NCBI GenBank assembly: GCA_017615545.1
Contig: JAFZZY010000045.1
Span: forward strand, 1 to 44,454
Source of the DNA: Lachnospiraceae bacterium
GTDB taxonomy: Bacteria > Bacillota > Clostridia > Lachnospirales > Lachnospiraceae
Length of the DNA: 44,454 nucleotides
Direction: 5' to 3'
Below are positions 1 to 8,524 of the stretch, piece by piece. A model generated the notes under the pieces. It was not told where the DNA came from, searched no databases, and saw only the letters and a program-made list of their open reading frames with translations. The first letter of the stretch is position 1, and each line of letters starts with the position of its first letter. The translations under genes and the position numbers were made by a program.

Positions 1-584
1 CATTTGTGAGCTAGCTCCCGTGCAGAGGTTTCGTTGTGTGTGCACCGCTTGTATCTTCCGAACGTTAGAACACACCCCACCATATTTGGCGGAGTGTGTT
101 CTAACGGGAAAACAACCACTGGTGTGCACAATGGCTGCATTATATTGAGAAAAGGATGAATGCTTAGTAAAAGAAGTGTCTTGTCAGCTCCCTAGATCGG
201 AAGAAATGCAATCTCCCCCAGACTGCATCAAATAGAAAGCTGACAAGCAACCTTCCATATTCTGTACCCAGCGACTAAATTCGGTCGTCCCCCTTGACTA
301 TCGAATATCGGTGTCGGTTAGATACGAGAAGAATTGGTATGCGAAAGATGTAGGAGTTCCTTCGCAATTGAGTACATTATATATGGAAACATGGTTTAAT
401 TCAATCAATCGTGACAACAGGGCGAAAATTTTTTCGAAAGGTCGCAGGGCAAGATAAGATGCCAAAATTCCAATGTAAGATGCCGCGTTTCCGGACGGGG
501 ATGCGTGGAAGTTTATTTTGGCAACTTAGTTTGCGCATTTGGCAAGTTATTATACGCGTTTACGGGATTTCACCTTGATTTTGC
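1..584. other. Gene-free upstream region with several inverted repeats
   Basis: I see no credible coding region here. The stretch holds a perfect 13-bp inverted repeat (63-75 with 94-106), a second hairpin with a 10-bp outer stem (180-189 with 238-247) that contains an inner ATGCA/TGCAT pairing, and repeated 9-bp boxes from 455 onward that are listed separately. A promoter follows at 585-614. The first hairpin could end an upstream transcript, but no long T-run follows it. Confidence 0.5.
455..549. promoter_or_regulatory. Two pairs of 9-bp boxes, each with 21-bp period (candidate LytTR sites)
   Basis: TAAGATGCC occurs exactly twice on the plus strand, at 455-463 and 476-484, 21 bp apart. On the opposite strand TAAGTTGCCAA (518-528) and TAACTTGCCAA (539-549) are again 21 bp apart and differ at one position. 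The two pairs share a TAAG-T/A-TGCC core. LytTR-family regulators are known to bind direct repeats of about 9 bp with a 12-13 bp gap, which is this geometry. The gene just downstream encodes a LytTR domain, so autoregulation is the natural inference. Confidence 0.55.
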
Positions 585-614
585 TTGACTTGAACCAAGT
601 TGCCATGGTATGAT
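585..614 (+). promoter_or_regulatory. Promoter of the LacI-LytTR regulator gene
   Basis: TTGACT (585-590) and TATGAT (609-614) are separated by 18 bp, a good sigma-A promoter. A further copy of the upstream box, AAGTTGCCA (597-605), lies in the spacer, where bound protein would block RNA polymerase. The predicted transcript start near 621 lies downstream of any start codon near 600, which supports the start chosen at 699. Confidence 0.65.
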
Positions 615-698
615 AGCGGCATCACAGATGGGCGTGAGTCGATCCGAAAGGGCTGTCGGGGGGGCAGAAGATCTAACGTCTGGACGGAGGAATGTTTG

Positions 699-2477
699 GT
701 GAAAGAGAGAGGTAAGGTTTGTATCATACTTTCCGGCTTTGTCGGGGAGTACAATGATGGGTTCTGCTATGGCATGGAACGTCAGGCAGAGCTTTTGGGT
801 TATGAGACTACGGTTTATTCCATGCTCAGTTTTGAGCATCTGAACACAAATGACGAAGAAAGCATCTTCGAGACCATTCCGTTTGATACCTTCGATGGGC
901 TGCTCTTTATTGAGCGCTCATTTTCCGCGCATAAGGGCGTGGGACGTAAGATCGATGGTATCTTAGGCAAATACTGCAAGATACCGACGGTAGTCCTGGG
1001 GAATTCCGATTTCTTCCCGGAGCATCTGACCATGAATAATGAGTTGGAGTTCGAGGTCATCACCGACCACCTGATCGAAGACCACGGCTGCAAGTCGCTG
1101 TGTTTCCTGGGCGGTCTGAAGGAGCATAACAGCAAGCGTATCGAAGGCTTCCTGCGGTCGCTGCGTAACCATTCCATCGAGACGGGGCCGGAGACCCTGC
1201 TCTACGGCGGCTACTGGATCGATTGTGCTCAGCGCCTGGCGAAAAACATCGCTTCCGGTAAGGTGAAAAAACCCGATGCGGTCGTCTGTATCGATGATAT
1301 CGTGGCATATGCGCTGATCTCGGACCTGTCTGATTACGGCATCCGCGTGCCTGAGGACATTTTGGTTTCCGGTTTTGACGGACATTCGAAGGCGGATAAT
1401 CCCGCCGTGTCCATCCTGACGATCAATGCAGACGCCGAATACTGGGGCGGCAAATCGTTCTGCGTCCTGTATGAGAAGATGACGGGCGAGAGCGCCGTCG
1501 TTTACAAAGAGCGAGAGTTCCATCTGATAACGGGCCGCAGTTGCGGTTGCGAGCGCAAACAGCGCACAGATGTCAAAGAACTGCTGCGGCATCGCAAGAT
1601 GGTCGACATGCAGGAAATGTATTATGCAAACAGTGAGATCGTGGAGCGTCTGTATACGGCGCCCGACCAGGACGAGTTCGTCCGCAGGTTCGAACACCTG
1701 GTCTACCTGATCCCGGATTATAACTATGTGGCCTTGTGCCGCTACACCCCGGACGACCGTGTCAACTGTATCTTCGCGACGGAAGCGATCGCGGCCGGCA
1801 ACCCGGAGATATTGCCCCCGGGCGTCGTATATCCCGACGACACGACGGTGGAAGAGCAGGTCATGAACCGCCACGTCGTTCCGTTGAATTTTACGAGTCA
1901 GAAGCTCGGTTACATCGTGGTCGGTTACCCTGAGGCGACCACCTATACGAACCTGTTCCAACGCATTTGCCGTCACATCGCGATCGGCCTTTTCCTGTTG
2001 AAAGAGCGCGAGAACAACACTGTAGCCGCGAAGCCCGAAGTTCGTCGTGTCCGTTCGGTGGTTGCGGAGGAAAATACGGCCGGAGCGGCGTACCGCGAGC
2101 GCGAGGACGAGGTCGAGAAACTGCCGGCAGCGGAGAGCGCCGCGCAGGCGACGGCCATCTTCGTTCTGAAAGACGATATTATGTGTAAGGTCAATGTCAG
2201 CAACGTGTACTACTTTGAGGCGGTCGACAAAAAAGTCTTCGCCCACACGAAGGGAGGAAACTACGAGAGCCGCCAGAAACTCTACGAGCTGGAGCAGATG
2301 CTGCTCAGCCGCGGCTTCGTCCGCATCTCCAAATCCGTGCTCCTGAGTGTAGATAAGGTAGCCCGGATCAAACCCGATGTCGATCGTACGCTTTTGGTCT
2401 ATCTTACGGATAAAAGCACAGTTCGCGTTTCTCGGAAATATGTCAAGGACTTCAAGGAGCGCTTAGTGATTACCTGA
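699..2477 (+). CDS. LacI-type sugar-sensing domain fused to a C-terminal LytTR DNA-binding domain
   Basis: Predicted cytoplasmic transcription regulator of 592 residues. Residues about 5-285 read as a periplasmic-binding-protein-like ligand domain of the LacI/GalR type (for example VCIDDIVAYALISDL and the segment DILVSGFDGH), ending in a CGCE motif near residue 281. A middle segment of about 200 residues resembles nothing I can name with certainty. The last ~105 residues form a LytTR domain (VSNVYYFEAVDKKVF, then GFVRISKSVLL). There is no N-terminal helix-turn-helix, so DNA binding must come from LytTR. I start at GTG 699, 8 nt after GGAGG (686-690); TTG 696 is the alternative. The gene lies upstream of GH51, suggesting control by a pentose or oligosaccharide. 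The ligand is unknown. Confidence 0.8.
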   Translation: MKERGKVCIILSGFVGEYNDGFCYGMERQAELLGYETTVYSMLSFEHLNTNDEESIFETIPFDTFDGLLFIERSFSAHKGVGRKIDGILGKYCKIPTVVLGNSDFFPEHLTMNNELEFEVITDHLIEDHGCKSLCFLGGLKEHNSKRIEGFLRSLRNHSIETGPETLLYGGYWIDCAQRLAKNIASGKVKKPDAVVCIDDIVAYALISDLSDYGIRVPEDILVSGFDGHSKADNPAVSILTINADAEYWGGKSFCVLYEKMTGESAVVYKEREFHLITGRSCGCERKQRTDVKELLRHRKMVDMQEMYYANSEIVERLYTAPDQDEFVRRFEHLVYLIPDYNYVALCRYTPDDRVNCIFATEAIAAGNPEILPPGVVYPDDTTVEEQVMNRHVVPLNFTSQKLGYIVVGYPEATTYTNLFQRICRHIAIGLFLLKERENNTVAAKPEVRRVRSVVAEENTAGAAYREREDEVEKLPAAESAAQATAIFVLKDDIMCKVNVSNVYYFEAVDKKVFAHTKGGNYESRQKLYELEQMLLSRGFVRISKSVLLSVDKVARIKPDVDRTLLVYLTDKSTVRVSRKYVKDFKERLVIT

Positions 2478-2529
2478 TCGGACGAAAATAAAAAAAGAGA
2501 ATCCGTCAGTTAAATGAGAAGATATATCA

Positions 2530-2558
2530 TTGTTTTCAAGAAAAAGATGCGCTAGAAT
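2530..2558 (+). promoter_or_regulatory. Possible promoter of the GH51 gene
   Basis: TTGTTT (2530-2535) and TAGAAT (2553-2558) are 17 bp apart in the AT-rich gap between the regulator and GH51. An imperfect copy of the upstream regulator boxes, AAAGATGCG (2543-2551), touches the -10 element. The match is weak but fits control of GH51 by the neighbouring regulator. Confidence 0.35.
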
Positions 2559-2627
2559 TTTTGTAGGAATTTTATAAAAATTTTAGAATTGCCGTTTTCG
2601 GACGGCGATTTCGGAGGTTTACGCATT

Positions 2628-4094
2628 ATGAAGAAGTTAAACGCGGTCATCAACACATATAACCGTAAGTCTCATATCAACCCCGAACTTTACGGTCATT
2701 TCTCCGAGCATCTCGGACGTTGTATCTATAAGGGTATCTTCGTCGGAGAGGACTCGCCCATCCCGAACATCGGCGGCGTCCGCAAGGACATCATCGAGGC
2801 GTTCCGTCAGATCAAAATGCCGGTCATTCGTTGGCCCGGCGGCTGCTTCGCGGACGAATACCACTGGATGGACGGCATTGGCCCGAAGGAAACACGTAAG
2901 AAGATGGTCAACACCAACTGGGGCGGTGTCACCGAGGATAACTCCTTCGGTACCAACGAGTTCTTCAACTTCTGTGAGGCCGTAGGTTGTGAGCCTTACC
3001 TCTCGGTCAATGTCGGCAGCGGCACGGTCGAGGAGATGGCGAACTGGATCGAATACATCACCTTCGACGGTGTGTCCCCGATGGCGCAGTTGCGCCGCGA
3101 CAACGGACGCGAGAAGCCGTGGAAGCTGAAATATCTGGGTATCGGAAACGAGAACTGGGGCTGCGGCGGCAACATGCGGCCGGAGTATTATGCGGATGTT
3201 TATCGCCGCTTCCAGACATTTGCCAAAAACTTCAGCGGCAACCGTCTGTTTAAGGTAGCGTGCGGACCGAGCGACTCCCAGTACCACTGGACCGAGGGCC
3301 TGCTCCACAACATCAACGACATGCATGCGAACGCGATCTCGATGCACTACTACACATTGCCCACGGGCGACTGGCAGCATAAGGGCAGCGCGACCGAGTT
3401 TGATGATAAAGAGTACTACAAGACCATTGAGCACACGCTCTGCATCGAAGACATGATCGAGAAGCATGGCGCACTGCTTTCCATCCACACGAAGCAGATG
3501 AAACTCATCGTGGATGAATGGGGTTGCTGGTACGACGTTGAGCCCGGAACCAATCCCGGCTTCCTGTATCAGCAGAATACGATGCGTGACGCGATCGTAG
3601 CGGCGATCAACCTGAATATCTTCAATCAGCATTCAGACATCGTTTGCATGGCGAACATCGCGCAGGCGGTCAATGTCCTCCAGGCGCTCATCCTCACCGA
3701 GGGCGAGAAGATGGTGAAGACACCGACCTACCACGTATTCGACATGTTTAAGGCGCATCAGAGCAATGAACTGGTGGACAGCTTCGTAGAGAACGAGACA
3801 CGCGAAGGCGTTCCGGCGATCTCTTACTCGGCTTCCATGAACGAAGACCGCGATCTGGTCATCACATTGTCCAACTGTATGCTCGACGAGACCTACGAGG
3901 TCTCCTGTGATCTTTGCGGCTACAGCGCGAAGACGATCGATGCGCAGATCCTCACCAACGAGGTGCACGCGCACAACGATTTCAACGATCCTGAGAAAGT
4001 TTCCATCGCCCCCTACAAGGCAACAAAAGATGGAGAAAAAATATTAGTTTCACTTCCTCCTTGCAGCGTTGTGACGGTTATCTGTCATGAGTGA
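2628..4094 (+). CDS. abfA: GH51 alpha-L-arabinofuranosidase
   Basis: Predicted 488-residue intracellular enzyme that removes alpha-L-arabinofuranosyl groups from arabinoxylo- and arabino-oligosaccharides. The length and motifs fit the GH51 family: the acid/base Glu lies in GIGNENW (Glu175) and the nucleophile in [10 protein letters not shown] (Glu297). No signal peptide is visible, so it should act on imported oligosaccharides. The start at 2628 has GGAGG 10 nt upstream; an in-frame start 39 nt earlier lacks one. It follows the LacI-LytTR gene after a 150-bp gap with a possible promoter, and its stop codon overlaps the next gene. With araD, transaldolase and transketolase elsewhere in the window it forms a credible route for arabinose. 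Confidence 0.92.
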   Translation: MKKLNAVINTYNRKSHINPELYGHFSEHLGRCIYKGIFVGEDSPIPNIGGVRKDIIEAFRQIKMPVIRWPGGCFADEYHWMDGIGPKETRKKMVNTNWGGVTEDNSFGTNEFFNFCEAVGCEPYLSVNVGSGTVEEMANWIEYITFDGVSPMAQLRRDNGREKPWKLKYLGIGNENWGCGGNMRPEYYADVYRRFQTFAKNFSGNRLFKVACGPSDSQYHWTEGLLHNINDMHANAISMHYYTLPTGDWQHKGSATEFDDKEYYKTIEHTLCIEDMIEKHGALLSIHTKQMKLIVDEWGCWYDVEPGTNPGFLYQQNTMRDAIVAAINLNIFNQHSDIVCMANIAQAVNVLQALILTEGEKMVKTPTYHVFDMFKAHQSNELVDSFVENETREGVPAISYSASMNEDRDLVITLSNCMLDETYEVSCDLCGYSAKTIDAQILTNEVHAHNDFNDPEKVSIAPYKATKDGEKILVSLPPCSVVTVICHE

Positions 4095-4353
4095 TGCAAA
4101 GTGCGGTAAATGTCTGCTGAGAGAATACGATGGAAGTGATTATGCAGAAAAGGTACAAGCTTTCTTGAAACAGATACCCGATGGTGTTCGTACTCCTCCT
4201 TATGAATATCAACGACGCCTTCAGGTATGCGAAGAGTGTGACATGCTTAGTGACGGCATGTGCGCTGAATGCGGATGCTATGTGCAAGTGAGAGCGGCGA
4301 AAACCCCCTTGTATTGTCCAATCGGGCGTTGGGAGACTGACCCCGGTACGTGA
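4087..4353 (+). CDS. Small cysteine-rich protein, DUF6171-like
   Basis: An 88-residue protein with cysteines arranged as CGKC near the N-terminus, then CEEC and CAECGC, then a final Cys before a PIGRW motif. This suggests a small metal-binding fold and resembles DUF6171 proteins; no function is known to me. The start codon lies inside the end of the GH51 gene (8-bp overlap) and has no clear ribosome-binding site, so translation is probably coupled to GH51. The overlap supports co-expression, not a shared function. Confidence 0.65.
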   Translation: MSDAKCGKCLLREYDGSDYAEKVQAFLKQIPDGVRTPPYEYQRRLQVCEECDMLSDGMCAECGCYVQVRAAKTPLYCPIGRWETDPGT

Positions 4354-4430
4354 TACAAAACGCCCCCCTAATCGAGCCTATCTCACCGGCTCCGCGACAA
4401 TTTAGTAGAATGTGTGTGTTTTGGTTTTTT

Positions 4431-4455
4431 GAGACATAGTGTCTCACGGGAAAAC
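4431..4455. other. Short hairpin followed by ACGGGAAAAC
   Basis: GAGACA (4431-4436) and TGTCTC (4440-4445) form a small hairpin directly followed by ACGGGAAAAC (4446-4455). The same 10-mer follows the 13-bp inverted repeat at the window start (104-113). No long T-run follows either one. Confidence 0.35.
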
Positions 4456-4487
4456 GATCCATTTTCAGCAGACAATGACCGTGAATG

Positions 4488-4530
4488 GCCGGTGCAACCT
4501 GAATTTCAGGTGCACCGGCTATTCTCGTTT
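4488..4530 (+). terminator. Likely terminator downstream of the GH51 operon
   Basis: GCCGGTGCA (4488-4496) pairs with TGCACCGGC (4511-4519), and the stem continues inward with CCTGAA/TTCAGG after one bulged A. A moderately T-rich stretch follows (4521-4530). It ends the GH51/DUF6171 unit just before the large palindromes. Confidence 0.55.
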
Positions 4531-4942
4531 TCGGAGGAAGACAGCGGCCGCCTTTTTATTTCCCGTTAGTTTCTTCAACGCTTTATAACGCCGAAGAGTT
4601 CTTTCCCTTCCGCGTCGCTCCCTGCGAATTGCGATCGACGTCGGTCAGGTCACTTCGCTGTGATGATCATGAGCTCTCTCAATGCCGGATTTTCGGGGTC
4701 CCGCGTCGAACAGAGTGAGTTTTCTTGATGAAAACTCATCTGTCTAGCGCGAAAATCGGACTTGTGGACCGATTTTCGCCCCGAATCCGGCATCTCGTTT
4801 GCTGTGATCATCATCAGCTCGATCCAATGTCCGCCTTACGATCGCAATTAACGCAATCACGCCGCGAAAGAGTCAAAACGTTGACTGCGTTATAAAGCGG
4901 CTTTGGCATACGCGGGAAGTTTGAGGGCGGCCTCTGTCTTCG
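4531..4942. repeat. Foldback unit 1: ~410-bp imperfect palindrome
   Basis: The two halves of this stretch are nested inverted copies. Paired segments include 4538-4552 with 4926-4940 (14 of 15), 4580-4591 with 4887-4898 (perfect 12), 4627-4637 with 4839-4849 (perfect 11), and 4682-4697 with 4779-4793. At the centre are two perfect hairpins: 4716-4723 with 4731-4738, and 4749-4759 with 4769-4779. No open reading frame here looks real. It could be a non-autonomous foldback element or a large structured RNA. Confidence 0.75.
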
Positions 4943-5340
4943 CATTCCATCACGCGGCCTAACGAGTGTCGAACGGAAGCCGGCCCGGGGTAAATTCGGG
5001 ACTGCGAATGCACGACGGGCATAGATCGAGCTGTAGATCATCTTCGCGAGAGAGGATCCGGATCAGGGGCAAAAACCGAATCTCCGAGATCGGTTTTTGC
5101 GTTCGCTGAGGTCGTTTTCGCGACAGGCGGGAGCCTGGCGCTATCAAGAAAACGGCCGAAGTCGAAAAGGGACCACTGAAATCCGGATCCGGTTCGAGCG
5201 ACTAGATGATCACAGCGCAGTGATCTGCCCGCCGGCATCGCAGTCCCGAAAGCAACCCCAGAGCCGGCGTAGGGTTGAAAGGGCACTCTTAAGGCCGCGC
5301 ATTGATGTGAAGGGAGGCCGCTTAGACAGCGGCCGCCCCG
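4926..5340. repeat. Foldback unit 2: related ~410-bp palindrome in inverted orientation
   Basis: A second nested palindrome shares its left end with the right end of unit 1. Paired segments include 4926-4939 with 5324-5337 (13 of 14), 4948-4959 with 5293-5307, 4995-5011 with 5235-5250 (one bulge), 5054-5063 with 5181-5190 (perfect 10), and 5069-5079 with 5090-5100 (perfect 11). Its reverse complement can be aligned by eye with unit 1 through the central part: GCTGTGATCATC-like, CCGGATT-like, TTTTCTTGAT and ATCCGG segments occur in the same order. The units are therefore diverged copies in head-to-head arrangement. Confidence 0.7.
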
Positions 5341-5346
5341 CCTCCC

Positions 5347-5375
5347 TTGCCATGGGTGGGATTATGTGGTAAAAT
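5347..5375 (+). promoter_or_regulatory. Promoter of the PAP2-ptsP-apt run
   Basis: TTGCCA (5347-5352) and TAAAAT (5370-5375) are spaced by 17 bp, about 60 bp before the start of the PAP2 gene and right after foldback unit 2. It is the only good promoter I see for the five-gene run. Confidence 0.55.
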
Positions 5376-5435
5376 AAAAGTTGTGTGAGAGGCGGGATGT
5401 GTCCTGCGTTCACAACGGGATATGGAGAGAGTTTT

Positions 5436-6044
5436 ATGTTGCCTTTGTTTCAGTGGGACGGGGATTTTCTGCTGTGGGTGCAGGAGCATCTGCGCGCGGA
5501 TGTATTGACCCCGTTTATGAAGACGATCACGGTCTTCGGCAATTCTGGGTTGTTCTGGGTGTTGCTGACCGTGTTGTTGTATATAATTCCGAAGACGCGC
5601 CGCGCGGCGCTGGCTTCGACCCTGGCGATGTTGTTCGTGTATCTGTCGTGCAACCTGCTTGTGAAAAACGTGGTCGCGCGGACGCGGCCGTATGAGGTGA
5701 TCGAGGGTCTGGAGCGGCTGATCGGACCGCAGGTGGATTATTCGTTTCCGTCCGGTCACACGGCCGTCAGTTTCGGTGCGGCCGTGGCGTTGTGCTTCTA
5801 CCTGGATCGCAGGATCGGCGTCGGGCTTCTGGCGCTGGCGTCGGTGATCGCATATTCCCGGTTGTATCTGGGCGTGCATTATCCGACCGATATTATGGGA
5901 GGACTGGTCTTCGGCATCGTAATGGGAATCTTGGGACATCTGGCGGCGGACCGCCTGATCGAGGTCGCGAAAGCGAGGATGGCCCGAAAGGAGTCGACGG
6001 AGGCGAAAGAGGAAGCGCCGACGGACGACATAGAGAGTGAGTAA
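5436..6044 (+). CDS. PAP2-family membrane phosphatase
   Basis: Predicted 202-residue integral membrane phosphatase. The three family motifs are present: K-x6-RP as KNVVARTRP, PSGH, and SR-x5-H-x3-D as SRLYLGVHYPTD. Hydrophobic segments surround them. PAP2 enzymes remove phosphate from lipid phosphates such as phosphatidate, PGP or undecaprenyl diphosphate; the substrate cannot be read here. I start at ATG 5436 with GGAGAG 6 nt upstream rather than at an in-frame start 51 nt earlier that lies outside a ribosome-binding context. The C-terminus is a charged tail rich in Lys and Glu. It is first in a co-directional run ending with the LysR gene. Confidence 0.85.
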   Translation: MLPLFQWDGDFLLWVQEHLRADVLTPFMKTITVFGNSGLFWVLLTVLLYIIPKTRRAALASTLAMLFVYLSCNLLVKNVVARTRPYEVIEGLERLIGPQVDYSFPSGHTAVSFGAAVALCFYLDRRIGVGLLALASVIAYSRLYLGVHYPTDIMGGLVFGIVMGILGHLAADRLIEVAKARMARKESTEAKEEAPTDDIESE

Positions 6045-6085
6045 GTCGCTGGTCCGGTAAGAGGAACTGCGACAGGAGGGGAAAA

Positions 6086-6844
6086 ATGTTACACAAAGTA
6101 CGTTTGGATGAGGTTTCAGATGGCAAGGTCTATGGCCGGCGCGATATGGTAAGGCTCGGCTGCGATGACTGTGCGGGTTGCAGCGAGTGCTGTAAAACGG
6201 TGGGGGACAGCATTGTCCTCGATCCGTACGACTACGCCATGCTTTCGGCCCACTTGGGACTGGACGCCGCAGGGATGAACTCGAAGTACGCGTCGTTCGG
6301 ACCGGTCGGTGCGATGGTGCTGCCGCATCTGGTGATCGACGAGGGAAAGGGTTGTCGCCTGCTGAGCGCGGACGGACGATGCACGGTCCATTCGGCGCGC
6401 CCCGGCATGTGCCGTTTGTTCCCGCTGGCCCGCATCTACGAGGAGGACAGGGTGTCGTACATTCACCAGGTCCACGAATGCCCCAAGAAGCCGAATAAGA
6501 AGGTTCGGGTGGAGGAATTCATCGGGATCCGGAATATGGAGGCGTACGAGCGGTATCTGCTCGTGTGGGACTCCTTCCGCAAAGCGTACGAGAATATCGT
6601 GACTCCGGAGATCTCCAACGAGGCTCTGGAGGAGCAGACGAAGTTTATTCTGACATTGTTTTACCTGACGCCGTTCCCGGTAACGAAGGGGGCCGACGGC
6701 GTCGTGGATATGGAGCCGTTCTACAACGCGTTTTACCGCCGACTGGACACGGCGTATGAGGGACTCGGCCTGATCCGGGTGCCCGATAAGGAAGTGGAAG
6801 ATTGGAAACACAAGCCGATCCGCAAGACCTGGCTGGAAGACTAA
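6086..6844 (+). CDS. YkgJ-family cysteine-cluster protein
   Basis: A 252-residue soluble protein with the zinc/iron-chelating cysteine pattern of the YkgJ/CxxCxxCC family: CDDCAGCSECC near residues 30-40, then a Cys in GKGCRLL, another in GRCTVH, and one in GMCRLFPL. Such proteins bind metal or an Fe-S cluster, but the biochemical role is mostly unknown. AGGAGGGG precedes the start. It lies 41 nt after the PAP2 gene and 12 nt before ptsP, so it is probably co-transcribed. The C-terminal ~100 residues carry no motif I recognise. Confidence 0.8.
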   Translation: MLHKVRLDEVSDGKVYGRRDMVRLGCDDCAGCSECCKTVGDSIVLDPYDYAMLSAHLGLDAAGMNSKYASFGPVGAMVLPHLVIDEGKGCRLLSADGRCTVHSARPGMCRLFPLARIYEEDRVSYIHQVHECPKKPNKKVRVEEFIGIRNMEAYERYLLVWDSFRKAYENIVTPEISNEALEEQTKFILTLFYLTPFPVTKGADGVVDMEPFYNAFYRRLDTAYEGLGLIRVPDKEVEDWKHKPIRKTWLED

Positions 6845-6856
6845 AGGGGGAGACCT

Positions 6857-8524
6857 ATGACGCGATTACAGGGAACCGGAGTCGTATCCGGAATTGCCAT
6901 AGGGGAACTGACATTTTATGAAAAAGAGGCAGCGGGCGCGCATAAGCGGACGTTTGCCGGAGTGGACAGCGAGGAGCATCGCTTCAACGAGGCGGTCTCG
7001 CAGCTGGATATCGAACTGATCGCGCTGAAGGACGCGGCGCTTTCGAGCGTCGGAAGTCAGGGCGTCAGCCTGTTTGAGGCGTACCGTATGATCCTGCAGG
7101 ATCTGCTGTTTTTGGAGCAGGTCGGCACGTACATCCGCCGCGACTATATGTGCGCGGAAGATGCGGTCCTGGAGGCGGGGAAAACGCTGGCAGCGACCTT
7201 GCTTCCGATGGAGGATGCATACCTGAAGCAGCGCGCGGAGGACGTGAAGGCCGTTGCGCAGCGTCTGTACGAGAAACTGGTGGGCGACCACGGCGATGAA
7301 GAGCTGGAGCAGGCGAAGGGCATCCTGGCGGCGCAGACACTGACGCCCGCCGAGATGATGCACATTTCCCGTGAAAACGTCAGCGCGATCGTTTTGGAAA
7401 ATGCGGCGGAGAATTCGCACATCGCCATCCTGGCGGGACTAATGGACATCCCGATGATCGTTGGCGTACGCCAGGGGCTGGGACCGAAATTGAACGGCCT
7501 GACGGCGATCGCGGATGCGGAGCGCGGGGCGCTGATCCTGTCGCCGACCGAAGAGGTGCTGACACAGTCGGAGAAGCGGCGCGTGCAGCTTGCGGAAACA
7601 AAGGAATTGTTACAACAGTACGCAGAGCGCGATACGGTGACGCAGGACGGAAAGCGGATCCGCATCGAGGCCAATATCAGCGGACTCGTCGATCTGGACG
7701 GGGCGCTACAATACAACGTGGACGGTGTCGGCCTGTTTAGGACCGAGTTCCTCTTCCTGGGACGCAAGGAAGCGCCGAGTGAAGAGCAGCAGTACCGCAT
7801 TTACCGCAAGGTGGCAGAGCGCATGGGAGATCGTCCGGTCGTCATCCGGATCATGGATCTCGGCGCGGATAAAATGCCGGACTACCTGAAGACCGGCGAG
7901 GAAGAAAACCCCGCGATGGGACTTCGCGGAATCCGGTTCTGCCTGGAGAAAAAAGGCTTGTTGCGCACGCAGTTGTCGGCGATCCTGCGCGCGGCGGTGT
8001 ACGGCAGAGCCTCGCTTTTGATCCCCATGGTGGTATCATTGTCCGAGGTTTTGCAGGTGCGGGAAATGCTGGAGGATGTGAAGCGGCAGCTGACGCTGCA
8101 GGGCGAACCTTTCCGCATGGTGCCGGTCGGCGTGATGATCGAGACACCGGCGGCCGCGCTGATCAGCGACACGCTGGCACAGAACGTGGATTTCTTCAGC
8201 GTCGGAACGAACGACCTGACCCAGTACACGACGGCGATGGATCGTCAGAATGTGAAACTGAAGAAGCATATGAATCCGTACCATCCGGCGGTGTTCCGCC
8301 TGATCCGGATGACGGTCGACAGCGCGACACGGGCAGGCATTCCTGTAAGCATTTGCGGAGAATTGGCCGCGGACACGACCCTGTGCCCTTACTTTTTGTC
8401 GATCGGTGTGACCGCGCTTTCGGTCTCCCCGATGCGCGTATTGACCCTAAGAAAAACCATCTGTGAGTTACGGGTGGATGATTTTATAGATCGAAACGAT
8501 CAATGGAAGGAGTATTTCTCATGA
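6857..8524 (+). CDS. ptsP: Phosphoenolpyruvate-protein phosphotransferase (PTS enzyme I)
   Basis: Predicted cytoplasmic PTS enzyme I, 555 residues, close to the usual ~570. It would take phosphate from phosphoenolpyruvate onto a histidine and pass it to HPr. The N-terminal domain, the swivelling His domain with His188 in ENSHIAILAG, and the PEP-binding barrel (FRTEFLFL, VMIETPAA, VGTNDLTQY, ISICGEL with the catalytic Cys) are in order. The usual GG-x-TSH around the active His is replaced by AAENSH, although the His itself is kept. No HPr or EII gene lies in the window. Its TGA overlaps the apt start as ATGA, implying coupled translation. Confidence 0.92.
   Translation: MTRLQGTGVVSGIAIGELTFYEKEAAGAHKRTFAGVDSEEHRFNEAVSQLDIELIALKDAALSSVGSQGVSLFEAYRMILQDLLFLEQVGTYIRRDYMCAEDAVLEAGKTLAATLLPMEDAYLKQRAEDVKAVAQRLYEKLVGDHGDEELEQAKGILAAQTLTPAEMMHISRENVSAIVLENAAENSHIAILAGLMDIPMIVGVRQGLGPKLNGLTAIADAERGALILSPTEEVLTQSEKRRVQLAETKELLQQYAERDTVTQDGKRIRIEANISGLVDLDGALQYNVDGVGLFRTEFLFLGRKEAPSEEQQYRIYRKVAERMGDRPVVIRIMDLGADKMPDYLKTGEEENPAMGLRGIRFCLEKKGLLRTQLSAILRAAVYGRASLLIPMVVSLSEVLQVREMLEDVKRQLTLQGEPFRMVPVGVMIETPAAALISDTLAQNVDFFSVGTNDLTQYTTAMDRQNVKLKKHMNPYHPAVFRLIRMTVDSATRAGIPVSICGELAADTTLCPYFLSIGVTALSVSPMRVLTLRKTICELRVDDFIDRNDQWKEYFS

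Noticed and set aside
4531..5340. Retron or group II intron
   Set aside because: No reverse transcriptase gene is nearby, and the symmetry is that of nested palindromes rather than a known intron or msr/msd layout.
5038..5413. Several short overlapping frames on both strands in the palindromic region
   Set aside because: They follow from the inverted repeats, have no Shine-Dalgarno site and give low-complexity Arg/Pro/Ser-rich peptides.
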